Shown here in pieces: positions 23,673 through 32,035 of a DNA stretch of 55,305 nucleotides. The stretch is from an uncultured Clostridia bacterium (GTDB lineage Bacteria; Bacillota; Clostridia; Oscillospirales; Acutalibacteraceae). A program made the translations under genes and the position numbers. The DNA is taken from positions 1-55,305 of the forward strand of contig CAJFTS010000024.1 in the NCBI GenBank assembly GCA_904420015.1, written 5' to 3'. Positions within the stretch are counted from its first letter, which is position 1; each line of letters begins with the position of its first letter. The notes under the pieces are model-generated. The model was not told the DNA's origin, searched no databases, and saw nothing but the letters and a program-made list of their open reading frames with translations.

Positions 23673-24239
23673 TTGAACAGCGAATTCTGCGTGGCGGTCC
23701 ACGCGCTTGTATTTCTCAGCCATAAACAGGCCAGCCTATCCAGCGAAACGCTGGCGAAAAACATCTGCACCCACCCTGCCCGGGTGCGGCGGGTGATGGC
23801 CAAGCTGAAGCGGGCGGGGCTGGTGCATACCAAGGAGGGGGTGGACGGCGGCTATCAGTTCCCCCATCCCCCGGACGGGGTAACGCTTCGGCAGGTGGGC
23901 GAGGCGCTGGGCCTTTCCTATATCTGCTCCACCTGGCACAGCGGCGGCACGGATATGGACTGCCTGATCGCTTCGGGGATGGGTGCGGTCATGGACGAGC
24001 TTTTCGCCCAGATGGACGCCCGGTGCCGGGAGTATCTGCAAGGGATTACCATCGGCGCCGTTTACCGACGGATCCTGGGAGGGGGCCAAGGGAAAGGATG
24101 GCCGGACTGCGGCAGCTCTCCCCCGTCCAACCGGGACAAGACGCCGAAGGAAGGGCCCGTGCCTTTCCCCACAAGGGGAAACGCGGGGCAGGGGGCGGCT
24201 CCCCGCCTCCCCGAGCGGCCGGGCGGCCTCTCTGAATAG
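23673..24239 (+). CDS. Rrf2-family transcriptional regulator with C-terminal extension
   Basis: 188-residue winged-helix regulator. The Rrf2 domain at 1-135 starts NSEFCVAVHALVFLSHK and has the wing GLVHTKEGVDGGYQF. Many Rrf2 proteins hold an Fe-S cluster through three cysteines; here only CSTWHSGGTDMDC (Cys-x11-Cys) plus Cys116-type residues are seen, so cluster binding is uncertain. The last ~50 residues are Pro/Gly-rich and absent from typical members; this part may be disordered. The start is TTG at 23673 with GAGG 8 nt upstream. It probably represses its own operon through the dyad at 23183-23207. Confidence 0.85.
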   Translation: MNSEFCVAVHALVFLSHKQASLSSETLAKNICTHPARVRRVMAKLKRAGLVHTKEGVDGGYQFPHPPDGVTLRQVGEALGLSYICSTWHSGGTDMDCLIASGMGAVMDELFAQMDARCREYLQGITIGAVYRRILGGGQGKGWPDCGSSPPSNRDKTPKEGPVPFPTRGNAGQGAAPRLPERPGGLSE

Positions 24240-24297
24240 ACAGCGCCTATTGAAAAAGCGAAAGGATAAAAAGACAACGTACAGGAGGTTTTTTGTT

Positions 24298-24618
24298 ATG
24301 ACGGTATTGGAATTGACAAAGGAAAACTTTGAGAAAGAGGCGGAAAACGCCAAGGAAACGGTACTTATCGATTTTTGGGCGTCCTGGTGCGTTCCCTGCC
24401 AGATGCTCTCTCCAACGGTGGACGAGATCGCGGAAGAGGATCATCCGAATCTAAAGGTTTGCAAGGTCAATATCGACGAGCAGCCGGAGCTGGCCGACCG
24501 GTTCGGGGTTATGAGCATTCCCACCTTGGTGGTGCTCAAAAACGGGGAAATGGTGACCTCCAGCGTGGGCGTGCGTCCCAAGAACGCCATTTTGCAGATG
24601 CTGGAAGAAGTGAAATAA
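24298..24618 (+). CDS. trxA: Thioredoxin
   Basis: 106-residue thioredoxin-fold protein. The active site is WCVPC (residues 30-34) instead of the usual WCGPC, and the cis-proline is Pro75 in SIPTLVV. The buried Asp (IDFWASW) is present. It reduces protein disulfides in the cytoplasm; the Gly-to-Val change would be expected to shift redox potential or partner choice. AGGAGG lies 8 nt before the ATG. It follows the Rrf2 gene by 58 bp and is probably in the same transcript, giving a rhodanese-Rrf2-thioredoxin redox set. Confidence 0.92.
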   Translation: MTVLELTKENFEKEAENAKETVLIDFWASWCVPCQMLSPTVDEIAEEDHPNLKVCKVNIDEQPELADRFGVMSIPTLVVLKNGEMVTSSVGVRPKNAILQMLEEVK

Positions 24619-24628
24619 CAATAGGCCG

Positions 24629-24668
24629 GCCCGATGGAAAGAGAGGCTTTCCGTCGGGCTGTTTCTTT
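24629..24668 (+). terminator. Terminator after thioredoxin
   Basis: 13-bp stem (24629-24641 with 24647-24659, one G-T pair) followed by TGTTTCTTTTTT. Confidence 0.85.
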
Positions 24669-24679
24669 TTTCACAATAG

Positions 24680-24708
24680 TTGACAGCTCAATTATCTTGC
24701 AGTATACT
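24680..24708 (+). promoter_or_regulatory. SigmaA promoter of the marR-MATE operon
   Basis: TTGACA (24680-24685), 17 nt, TATACT (24703-24708), 42 bp before marR. Confidence 0.8.
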
Positions 24709-24749
24709 TTTTATTGTTGATTCTGCAATCGTTGGGAGGAAGCCTGCCT

Positions 24750-25202
24750 ATGTCCTTACCTACTTATTTTTTTACGAAATTCACATCCATCATCTACCGG
24801 CTGGGCAACCGGTATTACGACCGGGAGCTGGCGCGGTATCAAATCGGCTGCGGCCAGCAGTTTTTCCTGCTGCGCATCCATGAGAACGAAGGGATCAGCA
24901 TGTATGACCTGGCACAAACCGGGTATTACGACAAGGGGACGGTGACCCGCGCGATCCAGAAGCTCGAGGAGCTGTCCTATATCCGAACGGAGATAGACCC
25001 CTCAGACCGGCGCATTCGGCATCTGTATACCACCCCGGCGGCCGAACCGATCATTCAAAGCCTCTATGAAACCCGGATGCGCTGGAACCAAATTCTGACC
25101 GCCGGGATGTCCCGCGAGGAAGCCGACGAGGCCCAGCGTCTGCTGGGGAAGATGGCGGAAAACGCCTATCGGCATGTCATCAATCAGGAGGTGCGCGTAT
25201 GA
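24750..25202 (+). CDS. MarR-family transcriptional regulator
   Basis: 150-residue winged-helix repressor. The helix-turn-helix is in GISMYDLAQTGYYDKGTVTRAIQKLEELSYI and the wing in TEIDPSDRRIRHLYTT, both split across about residues 50-100. The start at 24750 follows GGGAGG. The last four bases overlap the start of a MATE exporter (ATGA), the same layout as mepR-mepA, so it probably represses the pair and responds to an exported compound. Confidence 0.9.
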   Translation: MSLPTYFFTKFTSIIYRLGNRYYDRELARYQIGCGQQFFLLRIHENEGISMYDLAQTGYYDKGTVTRAIQKLEELSYIRTEIDPSDRRIRHLYTTPAAEPIIQSLYETRMRWNQILTAGMSREEADEAQRLLGKMAENAYRHVINQEVRV

Positions 25203-26641
25203 GCCATACCGCTGTCGAACAAACCGGCAATCCCTTGGGGTACCGGCCGGTTGGGAAGCTGCTGCTTTCCTTTTCGGTGCCATCCATCATCTCCTGCCTG
25301 GTCAACTCCATCTACAACATCGTCGACCAGATCTTCATCGGGCAGGGGGTTGGGTATCTGGGCAACGCGGCCACCACGGTGGCCTTTCCGGTCATGACCA
25401 TCGTCATGGCCTTCGCCACCCTCATCGGGTCGGGAGGCAGCGCCTATGCCGCCATCAAGCTGGGGGAAAAGCAGGGAAAAGAGGCAAAACTGACCCTCAA
25501 CAATCTTCTGACCCTATCGGTGGCGGTGGGCGTGGTCATTACCGTTTTGGGGCTTCTCTTTCTCGAGCCGATTCTCTCTGTTTTCGGCGCCACCGACGCG
25601 GTGATGCCTTATGCCAAGGACTACACCTCCATCATCCTGCTGGGCGTCCCTTTCAGTATCCTGAGCGTCTCGCTGTCCAACATGGCCCGCACCGACGGCA
25701 GCCCTCGGCTTTCCATGTACGGTATCCTCATCGGCGCGGTCCTCAACACGGTCCTCGATCCCATCTATATCTTTACCCTGGGCTGGGGGGTCAAGGGCGC
25801 GGCTTTGGCCACCATCACCTCTCAGCTTCTTTCCGCCGTCATCCTCCTTGTCTATTTCTGGAAGCGGGGACACATGCGCTTTGACCGCAGAGCCATGAAG
25901 CCGGTGGGCCGCGTGGTGGGAAAAACCTTGACCTTGGGCGCCTCCTCCGGCATCACGCAGGTGGTGGCCTGCATCATGCAGGTGGTGATGAACAATTCCT
26001 TAGTTTATTACGGCAACCTCAGCCCGGTAGGCGGAGAGGTTGCTTTGAGCGCCATGGGGATTGTCATGAAGATCGCCATGATCCTCGGCTCGGTATGTAT
26101 CGGAATCGGCATCGGCTCGCAGCCCATCCTCGGCTTTAATTACGGCGCTCAGCACAACCTTCGCATCCGCAAGACCTACCTGCTGGCCGTCGTATCCGCC
26201 ACCATTGCGATTTTAGCCGGCTGGGTCTTTTGCCAGACCTGTCCCAATCTCATTTTGCAGCTGTTCGGCGGAGGCGGCGATACCTTCAATGAGTTCGCCG
26301 TGCGCTGTATGCGGGTATACCTGGGCGGTATCTTCTGCGCGGGGTTTCAGATTGTTTCCACCAATTACTTTCAGGCTACCGGGCAGCCGTTCAAGGCCTC
26401 GGTGCTATCCATGCTGCGCCAGCTTCTGCTGCTGATTCCCCTTTTGCTCCTTCTCCCTGTGTTCTTTGGGTTGGACGGCATTTTGTACGCCGGACCGGCG
26501 GCGGACATCGGTTCGGCGGTCATTGTATTCCTGTTCGTGGTACCGGAGATGAAAAAGCTGGGCCGGCGCATCGAGCTCGAGCAAGCTGGAAAGGCGGCCG
26601 CGGCACCGCCGGTACCGGAATCGGCGGAGCGGACTTTTTAA
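25199..26641 (+). CDS. MATE-family multidrug exporter (MepA-like)
   Basis: 480-residue membrane protein with about 12 transmembrane helices in two homologous halves. The first half has SVPSIISCLVNSIYNIVDQ and IFIGQGVGYLGNAA, the pattern of MepA-type MATE proteins that couple drug export to Na+ or H+ entry. The second half repeats the pattern (GASSGITQVVACIMQVVMNN). The C-terminal ~20 residues are a polar cytoplasmic tail. Translational coupling to marR supports regulated efflux. A second MATE gene lies at 53.5 kb. Confidence 0.92.
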   Translation: MSHTAVEQTGNPLGYRPVGKLLLSFSVPSIISCLVNSIYNIVDQIFIGQGVGYLGNAATTVAFPVMTIVMAFATLIGSGGSAYAAIKLGEKQGKEAKLTLNNLLTLSVAVGVVITVLGLLFLEPILSVFGATDAVMPYAKDYTSIILLGVPFSILSVSLSNMARTDGSPRLSMYGILIGAVLNTVLDPIYIFTLGWGVKGAALATITSQLLSAVILLVYFWKRGHMRFDRRAMKPVGRVVGKTLTLGASSGITQVVACIMQVVMNNSLVYYGNLSPVGGEVALSAMGIVMKIAMILGSVCIGIGIGSQPILGFNYGAQHNLRIRKTYLLAVVSATIAILAGWVFCQTCPNLILQLFGGGGDTFNEFAVRCMRVYLGGIFCAGFQIVSTNYFQATGQPFKASVLSMLRQLLLLIPLLLLLPVFFGLDGILYAGPAADIGSAVIVFLFVVPEMKKLGRRIELEQAGKAAAAPPVPESAERTF

Positions 26642-26656
26642 GCTTACATTCCCCGG

Positions 26657-26690
26657 CGGAGCGGTTCTTTTCAAACCGCTCCGTTTTTTT
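26657..26690 (+). terminator. Terminator of the marR-MATE operon
   Basis: CGGAGCGGTT (26657-26666) pairs with AACCGCTCCG (26674-26683), then TTTTTTT. Confidence 0.9.
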
Positions 26691-26808
26691 CGCCGTTCTC
26701 TGCTTTTTCGCACAAGCGCGGCGTATTTTGCATAGTCTGAAGGGAAAAGAATCGCCATTGCCATGCTGCGCGGCGTGTATATCCCCGCGCCGAAAGGGAG
26801 GCCTGCCG

Positions 26809-27894
26809 ATGATTACCATCAGCCTATGCATGATTGTAAAAAACGAAGAGGACGTGCTTGCCCGCTGTCTGGAAAGCGCGAAGCCGGCTGTGGAGGAGAT
26901 CATCCTGGTGGATACGGGTTCCACCGACCGCACCAAGGAAATCGCCCGCTCTTTTACCGACAAGATTTACGATTTCGCCTGGATCGACGACTTTTCCGCC
27001 GCACGCAATTTTTCCTTTTCCAAGGCGTCCATGGACTACTGCATGTGGCTGGATGCCGACGACGTGCTCCTGCCTGCCGACCGGGAGGCTCTCCTCCGGC
27101 TTAAAGAAACACTGTCTCCCTCGGTCGATGTGGTTATGATGAAATACCACACCGAATTTGACGAGACGGGAAAGCCCACCTTCTCCTATTACCGGGAAAG
27201 GCTGCTGCGCAACCGGGCCGGATACCGGTGGGTGGGCGCGGTTCACGAGGTCATCCCTCCCAGCGGCAGCCTGCTCTATTCCGATATCGCCGTTACCCAC
27301 CAAAAAACAAGGCCCAGCGATCCCGACCGCAATCTGCACATCTTTGAAAAGCAGGCGGCGTCCGGGGTCGATCTGGATCCCCGCCAGCAGTTCTACTTCG
27401 CCCGGGAGCTTCTCTATCACCAGCGGTATCAGGAAGCGGCGGACCGGCTGACACAGTTTCTCGACGAGGGCCGGGGCTGGGTGGAAAACCAAATTGAGGG
27501 GTGTAAGCAGCTGGCCCTGTGCTACTACGCCCTAGGCAAGCCGGACGCCGCCTTGCAGGCCCTGATGCGCAGCTTCTGCTACGACGAGCCTCGGGCCGAG
27601 CTATGTTGCGACATCGGCAAGCACTTTTTCGACCGCCAATCATACCGGCAGGCCATCTTCTGGTACACCGTCGCGGCTGGGCGCAGCCGCAACGACGCCT
27701 CGGGAGGCTTTGTCCAGCCCGACTGCTACGATTATATCCCCTATCTACAGCTGTGCGTCTGCTACGACCGGCTGGGCGAATCGGAAACCGCCAGCCGCTT
27801 CAATGAAAAGGCCGCCGCCTGCAAGCCGGACTCCCCCGCCTGTCTGGCGAACCGCCGTTACTTTTCCCAAGTTCTGCACCGGCCGCTCCCTTAA
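26809..27894 (+). CDS. Family 2 glycosyltransferase with TPR-like C-terminal half
   Basis: 361-residue protein. The GT-A domain at about 1-160 has ISLCMIVKNEEDVLARCLES at the nucleotide-sugar end, DTGSTDRTKEI, and the metal-binding WLDADDVL. The remaining ~200 residues are helical pairs of TPR type (ARELLYHQRYQEAADRL, LALCYYALGKPDAALQAL, and a last YLQLCVCYDRLGESETA). This is a common Clostridia architecture, used on cell-surface or protein acceptors; the substrate is unknown. The ATG at 26809 follows GGGAGG by 7 nt. It is a single-gene unit. Confidence 0.88.
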   Translation: MITISLCMIVKNEEDVLARCLESAKPAVEEIILVDTGSTDRTKEIARSFTDKIYDFAWIDDFSAARNFSFSKASMDYCMWLDADDVLLPADREALLRLKETLSPSVDVVMMKYHTEFDETGKPTFSYYRERLLRNRAGYRWVGAVHEVIPPSGSLLYSDIAVTHQKTRPSDPDRNLHIFEKQAASGVDLDPRQQFYFARELLYHQRYQEAADRLTQFLDEGRGWVENQIEGCKQLALCYYALGKPDAALQALMRSFCYDEPRAELCCDIGKHFFDRQSYRQAIFWYTVAAGRSRNDASGGFVQPDCYDYIPYLQLCVCYDRLGESETASRFNEKAAACKPDSPACLANRRYFSQVLHRPLP

Positions 27895-28039
27895 TCCGGC
27901 CGAAAGCATTTTCTCTTTCCGCCATGAGGGCGGAGGCTCTTCCCCCCTTCTGTGGCGGATATCCCTCCTCTCACATCAACACTTTCCTTCGAGGGGGAGC
28001 GGAGCCAGGCCCTTTCCCCTCAAGGCCAGCAAGGATTAA

Positions 28040-28076
28040 AAAGGCCCGCAGCTAATGGCTGCGGGCCTTTCTCTTT
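28040..28076. terminator. Bidirectional terminator
   Basis: Perfect 13-bp stem (28040-28052 with 28058-28070) and T-rich tail, between the convergent glycosyltransferase and lipoprotein genes. Confidence 0.88.
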
Positions 28077-28090
28077 GCTTTTTTACCGAC

Positions 28091-29065
28091 TTACTTCTCA
28101 ATAGCCGCCTTATTCATGCGGAAAACGGAATAGTCGTCACTCTGGTTGACAAAGTATACATAGTCGCCGTTGACCACCGGGGAAACGCCGTTATAGTCGG
28201 TAATCATCGTTTCGTTGGTGCCGTCGAGATTGATGCGGAAGAGGGATTGGCACTCGCTGCGGTTGACCGAGGCGATAATGTAATTATCCACGATGCAGAA
28301 GGAATGGACATTGCCTTCATACACAAGGGTCCCCGTCGATTCCTCGGAGCCCGCGCTTCTCTTATAGATACCCGACTTGGCGGCACCCGATTCAAACTCC
28401 GTCATGAAGTAGTACACCATCCCGTCCGGGCCGGTGACGTCGTCCACATAATAGTCGATCAGAGTACGGTTGTTGTCCACCTTGCCGCTGCCGTCGGTAT
28501 TCATGGTATAGTATTTTGCGCCGGTATCGATGTTGGTGGCATAATCCAGCTTCCCGTTCTCCGTCAGGCGCAGCCAGCTTACCGTATCGTCGGTCAGCTT
28601 CTCCTCGCCCGAGCCGTCGTGCTTGACACGGTAGATATGCTCATCGTTGCGGTCGATGTAATAGATGTAATCGTTGTCCACCGCCACATAGAGGGTGGAA
28701 ACCGCCAGCACCCGTTCGATGACCGGGTTGATGATGGTCTTGCCTGCATCCTCCGGGGCCACGACCACCTCGCCGGCAATCTCGCCGCCGCCGGAAATAT
28801 TCCCGCTGCCGCTGGCATTCTGACCCGCAACGGTGCTGCTGTTACCCGTGTTCTGGTCGCCAGAGGCGGTGCCGTCGCCGGTGCCCGCTGAGCTAGCGTC
28901 CCCGGATCCAGCGCCGTCGCCCGTACCCGAGCTGCCCGAAGCGGTGGGGGCGTTGCTCAGTACCCCGGAACCGTCCGCACCGGAGCTTGCGGTATTTGTA
29001 TTACATGCGGTTAAAACTGCAGTCGCCATGGCGAGTACGCACAGCAGTGTGATAATTTTTTTCAT
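28091..29065 (-). CDS. Lipoprotein with DUF5050-type beta-propeller domain
   Basis: 324-residue exported protein. The signal peptide MKKIITLLCVLAMATAVLTAC ends in a lipobox with Cys21. A Gly/Ser/Thr-rich linker runs over about 22-95. The C-terminal domain (about 100-324) has repeated strands such as YIYYIDRNDEHIYRVKHDGSG, DYVYFVNQSDDYSVFRMN and SLFRINLDGTNETMI split by loops, the pattern of DUF5050 propeller repeats. It probably binds a ligand or protein outside the membrane; function unknown. ATG at 29065 with AAGGAGG 10 nt upstream; a start 11 codons upstream is unlikely because it would include that site. Confidence 0.85.
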   Translation of the reverse strand: MKKIITLLCVLAMATAVLTACNTNTASSGADGSGVLSNAPTASGSSGTGDGAGSGDASSAGTGDGTASGDQNTGNSSTVAGQNASGSGNISGGGEIAGEVVVAPEDAGKTIINPVIERVLAVSTLYVAVDNDYIYYIDRNDEHIYRVKHDGSGEEKLTDDTVSWLRLTENGKLDYATNIDTGAKYYTMNTDGSGKVDNNRTLIDYYVDDVTGPDGMVYYFMTEFESGAAKSGIYKRSAGSEESTGTLVYEGNVHSFCIVDNYIIASVNRSECQSLFRINLDGTNETMITDYNGVSPVVNGDYVYFVNQSDDYSVFRMNKAAIEK

Positions 29066-29121
29066 GTTATTTTTTCCTCCTTGAAAGAGTTTTTTCATTC
29101 TCCCCGTGGGATTACTATGGC

Positions 29122-29150
29122 ATTATAGCATGACAAAGTAAACAAAACAA
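29122..29150 (-). promoter_or_regulatory. SigmaA promoter of the lipoprotein gene
   Basis: On the minus strand TTGTTT (29150-29145), 17 nt, TATAAT (29127-29122) with an extended TGC before the -10. Confidence 0.75.
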
Positions 29151-29198
29151 GTCATAAAACCTGGTTGATTTATTAACATTCTATAAACAATAGCCGGA

Positions 29199-30248
29199 TT
29201 ATTTTCCAATCATCTGTAAAATCCGATCCCGCATTCCTTTGGCCGCAATCACGCCCCGCACCAGCGCATAGGCCGCACCGATCCGGCCCCTTTGCAACAA
29301 TTTTGCCTGTTTTCGGTAAATGGACGAGCCGGGCAGCCGTTGGGCGTGGCAAAGGGCGTCCTGTACCCGGCCGTCCAATGCCACCGCATAAAACAGCGCC
29401 TTTCGGTCCGGATTTTCCTCATTGACCGCCACCCCGTCGAGGAGGATCAGGGCCGCATGCACCAGCTTATCCCACACCAGCTGCCGGTTGCCCGGCGTGT
29501 CCACATCCCAGTCGTACAGCTTATCGAACAGACCGAACTGAATGTCCATGGACGCCTGTACATGCCGCTCGTCCATCCGGCGCACCGCGCTCTGCGGATT
29601 GAGCAGATAGCGGTACAGCGGCTTTTTCAGGAACTGCGCCGAGGACGCCGATGCAAACACCTCGCAGACAAATGCAAAATCCTCATCCAGCGCCATCCCC
29701 TCCGGAAAACGGATGCCCTTCTCCTGCAAAAGCCGGGTTTCATAAAAATTGTTCCAGCAGGCGTTGAGGCTCCAGCCGGAGAGAAGCAGGGGGAACACGG
29801 TATCCCGTATTTCCCCGGCGGAAAGCACCCCCTCGCTTGCGACCGGGGAGGGCACCACCTGGGAAAGAGAGCCCTTCTGGCGGATGTAAGCAAAATGGAT
29901 CACCTGCGCCCCGGCCTTTGCGGCGGTGAGCAGGGTTTCCACCGCATCCTTGCACAGCCGGTCGTCCGCGTCCACGAAAAGGAGGTACCTGCCCCTCGCC
30001 GCGTCGATCCCGGCGTTGCGCGCGGCGCTGACCCCCCGGTTCTCCTGGGAAAGCAGGCGGACCCGGGAATCCTTCTTCTCATAACCCGCGGCGATCTCCG
30101 GTGCCTTGTCGGGAGAGCCGTCGTTGACAAGGAGGATCTCCAGATCGGGCTGGGTTTGATTGCGGATGGAATCCACACAGCGCCCGAGCGTTCCCTCACA
30201 GCGGTACATGGGGACGACCACGCTGACCATCGGTGTTTTCTGCTCCAT
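29199..30248 (-). CDS. Family 2 glycosyltransferase
   Basis: 349-residue GT-A enzyme. It starts VSVVVPMYRCEGTLGRCVDS, has the NDGSPD nucleotide-binding loop and NRGVSAARNAGIDAARG, and the metal-binding DADD at about 93-96. The C-terminal ~200 residues are of the type seen in cell-wall glycan or EpsJ-like transferases. No transmembrane helix is evident. It begins 5 bp after the phosphohexomutase gene, so the two form an operon in which the mutase may supply a sugar phosphate for the donor. Confidence 0.88.
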   Translation of the reverse strand: MEQKTPMVSVVVPMYRCEGTLGRCVDSIRNQTQPDLEILLVNDGSPDKAPEIAAGYEKKDSRVRLLSQENRGVSAARNAGIDAARGRYLLFVDADDRLCKDAVETLLTAAKAGAQVIHFAYIRQKGSLSQVVPSPVASEGVLSAGEIRDTVFPLLLSGWSLNACWNNFYETRLLQEKGIRFPEGMALDEDFAFVCEVFASASSAQFLKKPLYRYLLNPQSAVRRMDERHVQASMDIQFGLFDKLYDWDVDTPGNRQLVWDKLVHAALILLDGVAVNEENPDRKALFYAVALDGRVQDALCHAQRLPGSSIYRKQAKLLQRGRIGAAYALVRGVIAAKGMRDRILQMIGK

Positions 30249-30253
30249 TGCGG

Positions 30254-31777
30254 TCAGCCCTGCACTTCTTCCTTCAGGCAGGCGCTGTCGAGCTGCTCAT
30301 ACGCCGCCACAAACGGATAGAGCTTCCCGGCAATCTGCTTGACCCCGCCCTGCGTATTGGATTCGATGTTGAGCGGGATGATCGGGTCGTGCAGGGACAG
30401 GCGCAGCAGGAACCAGCCGTCCCCTTCCCCCTTGTCAAACCTCACCCGGATGCCCTCGTAATTGTTGGGCTCGATCTGCCAGCCGGGCTGGCCCTTCGCA
30501 TATTCCCCCAGCGCTTCGATGAGACGGCCGCCGTAGTCCTGAAAGTCCTCCGCCAGAATCTTCATCCGCAACTCCTTCGCTTCCAGCGGCTCCTGCAGGT
30601 CGGCAATCAGCCCGTCGATGGTCTTTCCTTCCTTTTTGAGCCGCGCCATCTGGATCAGGATTTTGGCGATCAGGTAAGCCCCGTCGTCCAGGAAATAATT
30701 CTCCTTGAGCGCCCCGTGGCCGGAGGTTTCGATGGCCACCTGGCAGTCGGTGCCCTCCCGGTTGAGCCGGACGGCCTCGTTGATGACGTTTTTATACCCC
30801 CGCTTAAACCGGTGATGGATACCGCCCTTCCCTTCGATAAAGGCCTTCAGGCCGCTGGAGGTGATGGAGTCGGTGACGATGGCGGTTCCCGGATGCTCCT
30901 GCAGCAAAATAGCGGAGATCAAAGCAATGATGCGGTTGCGGTTGATCTCCCGGCCGTTTTTATCCACCGCCCCGGCCCGGTCCACGTCGGTGTCGAAAAT
31001 GATGCCCAGATCCGCCTGATTCGCGATTACGGCCGCCCGGATCGATTCCATCGCTTCCTCGTCCTCGGGATTGGGGATGTGGTTGGGGAAGGTGCCGTCC
31101 GGCTCTAAAAACTGGCTGCCGGCCGTATCGGCGCCCAGGGGGGCGAGCACCTTGTCCACAAAGAACCCGCCCCCGCCGTTTCCGGCGTCGACGATGATAT
31201 GAAAGCCGTCCAGCGGCCGCTCGCTTCCGGCAGCCGCCCGGATTTTCTCAACCAGCCCCGCCGCGTAGACGGAAATAAAATCACAGCGCTCCACGTTCCC
31301 AGCCGTTTGCGCCGCCGGGAACCCGCCTTGCCCGGCCAATTCCAAAATGGCCGCGATGTCCCCCTTCTCCAAGCCGCCCGACTCAACGAAGAACTTCATC
31401 CCGTTGCGGTTAAAGGGCAGATGGCTGGCGGTAATCATCATGGATCCGTCGAAGGAGAACCCGTCAGTCACCAGCGACATAAACATCGCCGGGGTGGACG
31501 CCAGGCCGCAGTCGGTCACCGACACGCCCACCGCGCACAGGCCCCGGGCCGCCGCCGCCAGGAGGGAAGGGCCGGAGATGCGGGAATCCCGTCCAATGGC
31601 CACCTTCAGGCTGCCGGCCTCCTTGCCGGTCTTTTTGGAAAGCCAAACGCCGAACGCCTTGGCGATGGTCTCGACCGCTTCCTCGGTCAGGTTGACCGGC
31701 TGGCCTTCGATCCCCTCTAAGGCGACGCCGCGAATATCGCTGCCGTTTTGCAGCTTTTTCCAATCAATCGATGCCAT
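30254..31777 (-). CDS. Phosphoglucomutase/phosphomannomutase family protein
   Basis: 507-residue alpha-D-phosphohexomutase, which interconverts hexose 1- and 6-phosphates. The phosphoserine loop is MMITASHLPFNRNGMKFF. The metal-binding loop DTDVDRAG, the sugar-binding region ETSGHGALKENYFLDDGAY and the C-terminal phosphate-binding region (IRVRFDKGEGDGW) are all present. Start ATG at 31777 preceded by GAAGGAGG; the longer open frame upstream passes through the promoter. Whether it acts on glucose or mannose cannot be told. Confidence 0.9.
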   Translation of the reverse strand: MASIDWKKLQNGSDIRGVALEGIEGQPVNLTEEAVETIAKAFGVWLSKKTGKEAGSLKVAIGRDSRISGPSLLAAAARGLCAVGVSVTDCGLASTPAMFMSLVTDGFSFDGSMMITASHLPFNRNGMKFFVESGGLEKGDIAAILELAGQGGFPAAQTAGNVERCDFISVYAAGLVEKIRAAAGSERPLDGFHIIVDAGNGGGGFFVDKVLAPLGADTAGSQFLEPDGTFPNHIPNPEDEEAMESIRAAVIANQADLGIIFDTDVDRAGAVDKNGREINRNRIIALISAILLQEHPGTAIVTDSITSSGLKAFIEGKGGIHHRFKRGYKNVINEAVRLNREGTDCQVAIETSGHGALKENYFLDDGAYLIAKILIQMARLKKEGKTIDGLIADLQEPLEAKELRMKILAEDFQDYGGRLIEALGEYAKGQPGWQIEPNNYEGIRVRFDKGEGDGWFLLRLSLHDPIIPLNIESNTQGGVKQIAGKLYPFVAAYEQLDSACLKEEVQG

Positions 31778-31838
31778 GCTTGGTTCCTCCTTCAATCCGA
31801 TGCGCCTTGGGCGCTTGAAATTTGGCAATATATCTAAG

Positions 31839-31867
31839 ATTATAGCAGAGTTTCCCGTATCCTTCAA
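31839..31867 (-). promoter_or_regulatory. SigmaA promoter of the mutase-glycosyltransferase operon
   Basis: On the minus strand TTGAAG (31867-31862), 17 nt, TATAAT (31844-31839), 61 bp before the start. Confidence 0.75.
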
Positions 31868-31975
31868 GCAAAATACATACATATTTGTGGATTTTCCTGC
31901 CGGCCGTGTGGAATTGCCGCCTGCTGGACATGCCGCGGCGGGAAACGCGTTTTTCCCGGACGGGCCAAAGCCAAA

Positions 31976-32016
31976 GCGCCCGGCAACGGAAACCATTCCG
32001 TCGCCGGGCGCCTGTT
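31976..32016 (-). terminator. Terminator of the ctsR-clpC operon
   Basis: 15-bp stem (31976-31990 with 31997-32011, one G-T pair) located just after clpC. Confidence 0.7.
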
Positions 32017-32035
32017 TGTTGCCGTGTCCGTCGGA

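Noticed and set aside
26809-27894. SunS-like peptide S-glycosyltransferase for the RiPP
   Set aside because: It is more than 10 kb from the island, has no island promoter, and GT2-TPR proteins are common and diverse; no specific evidence.
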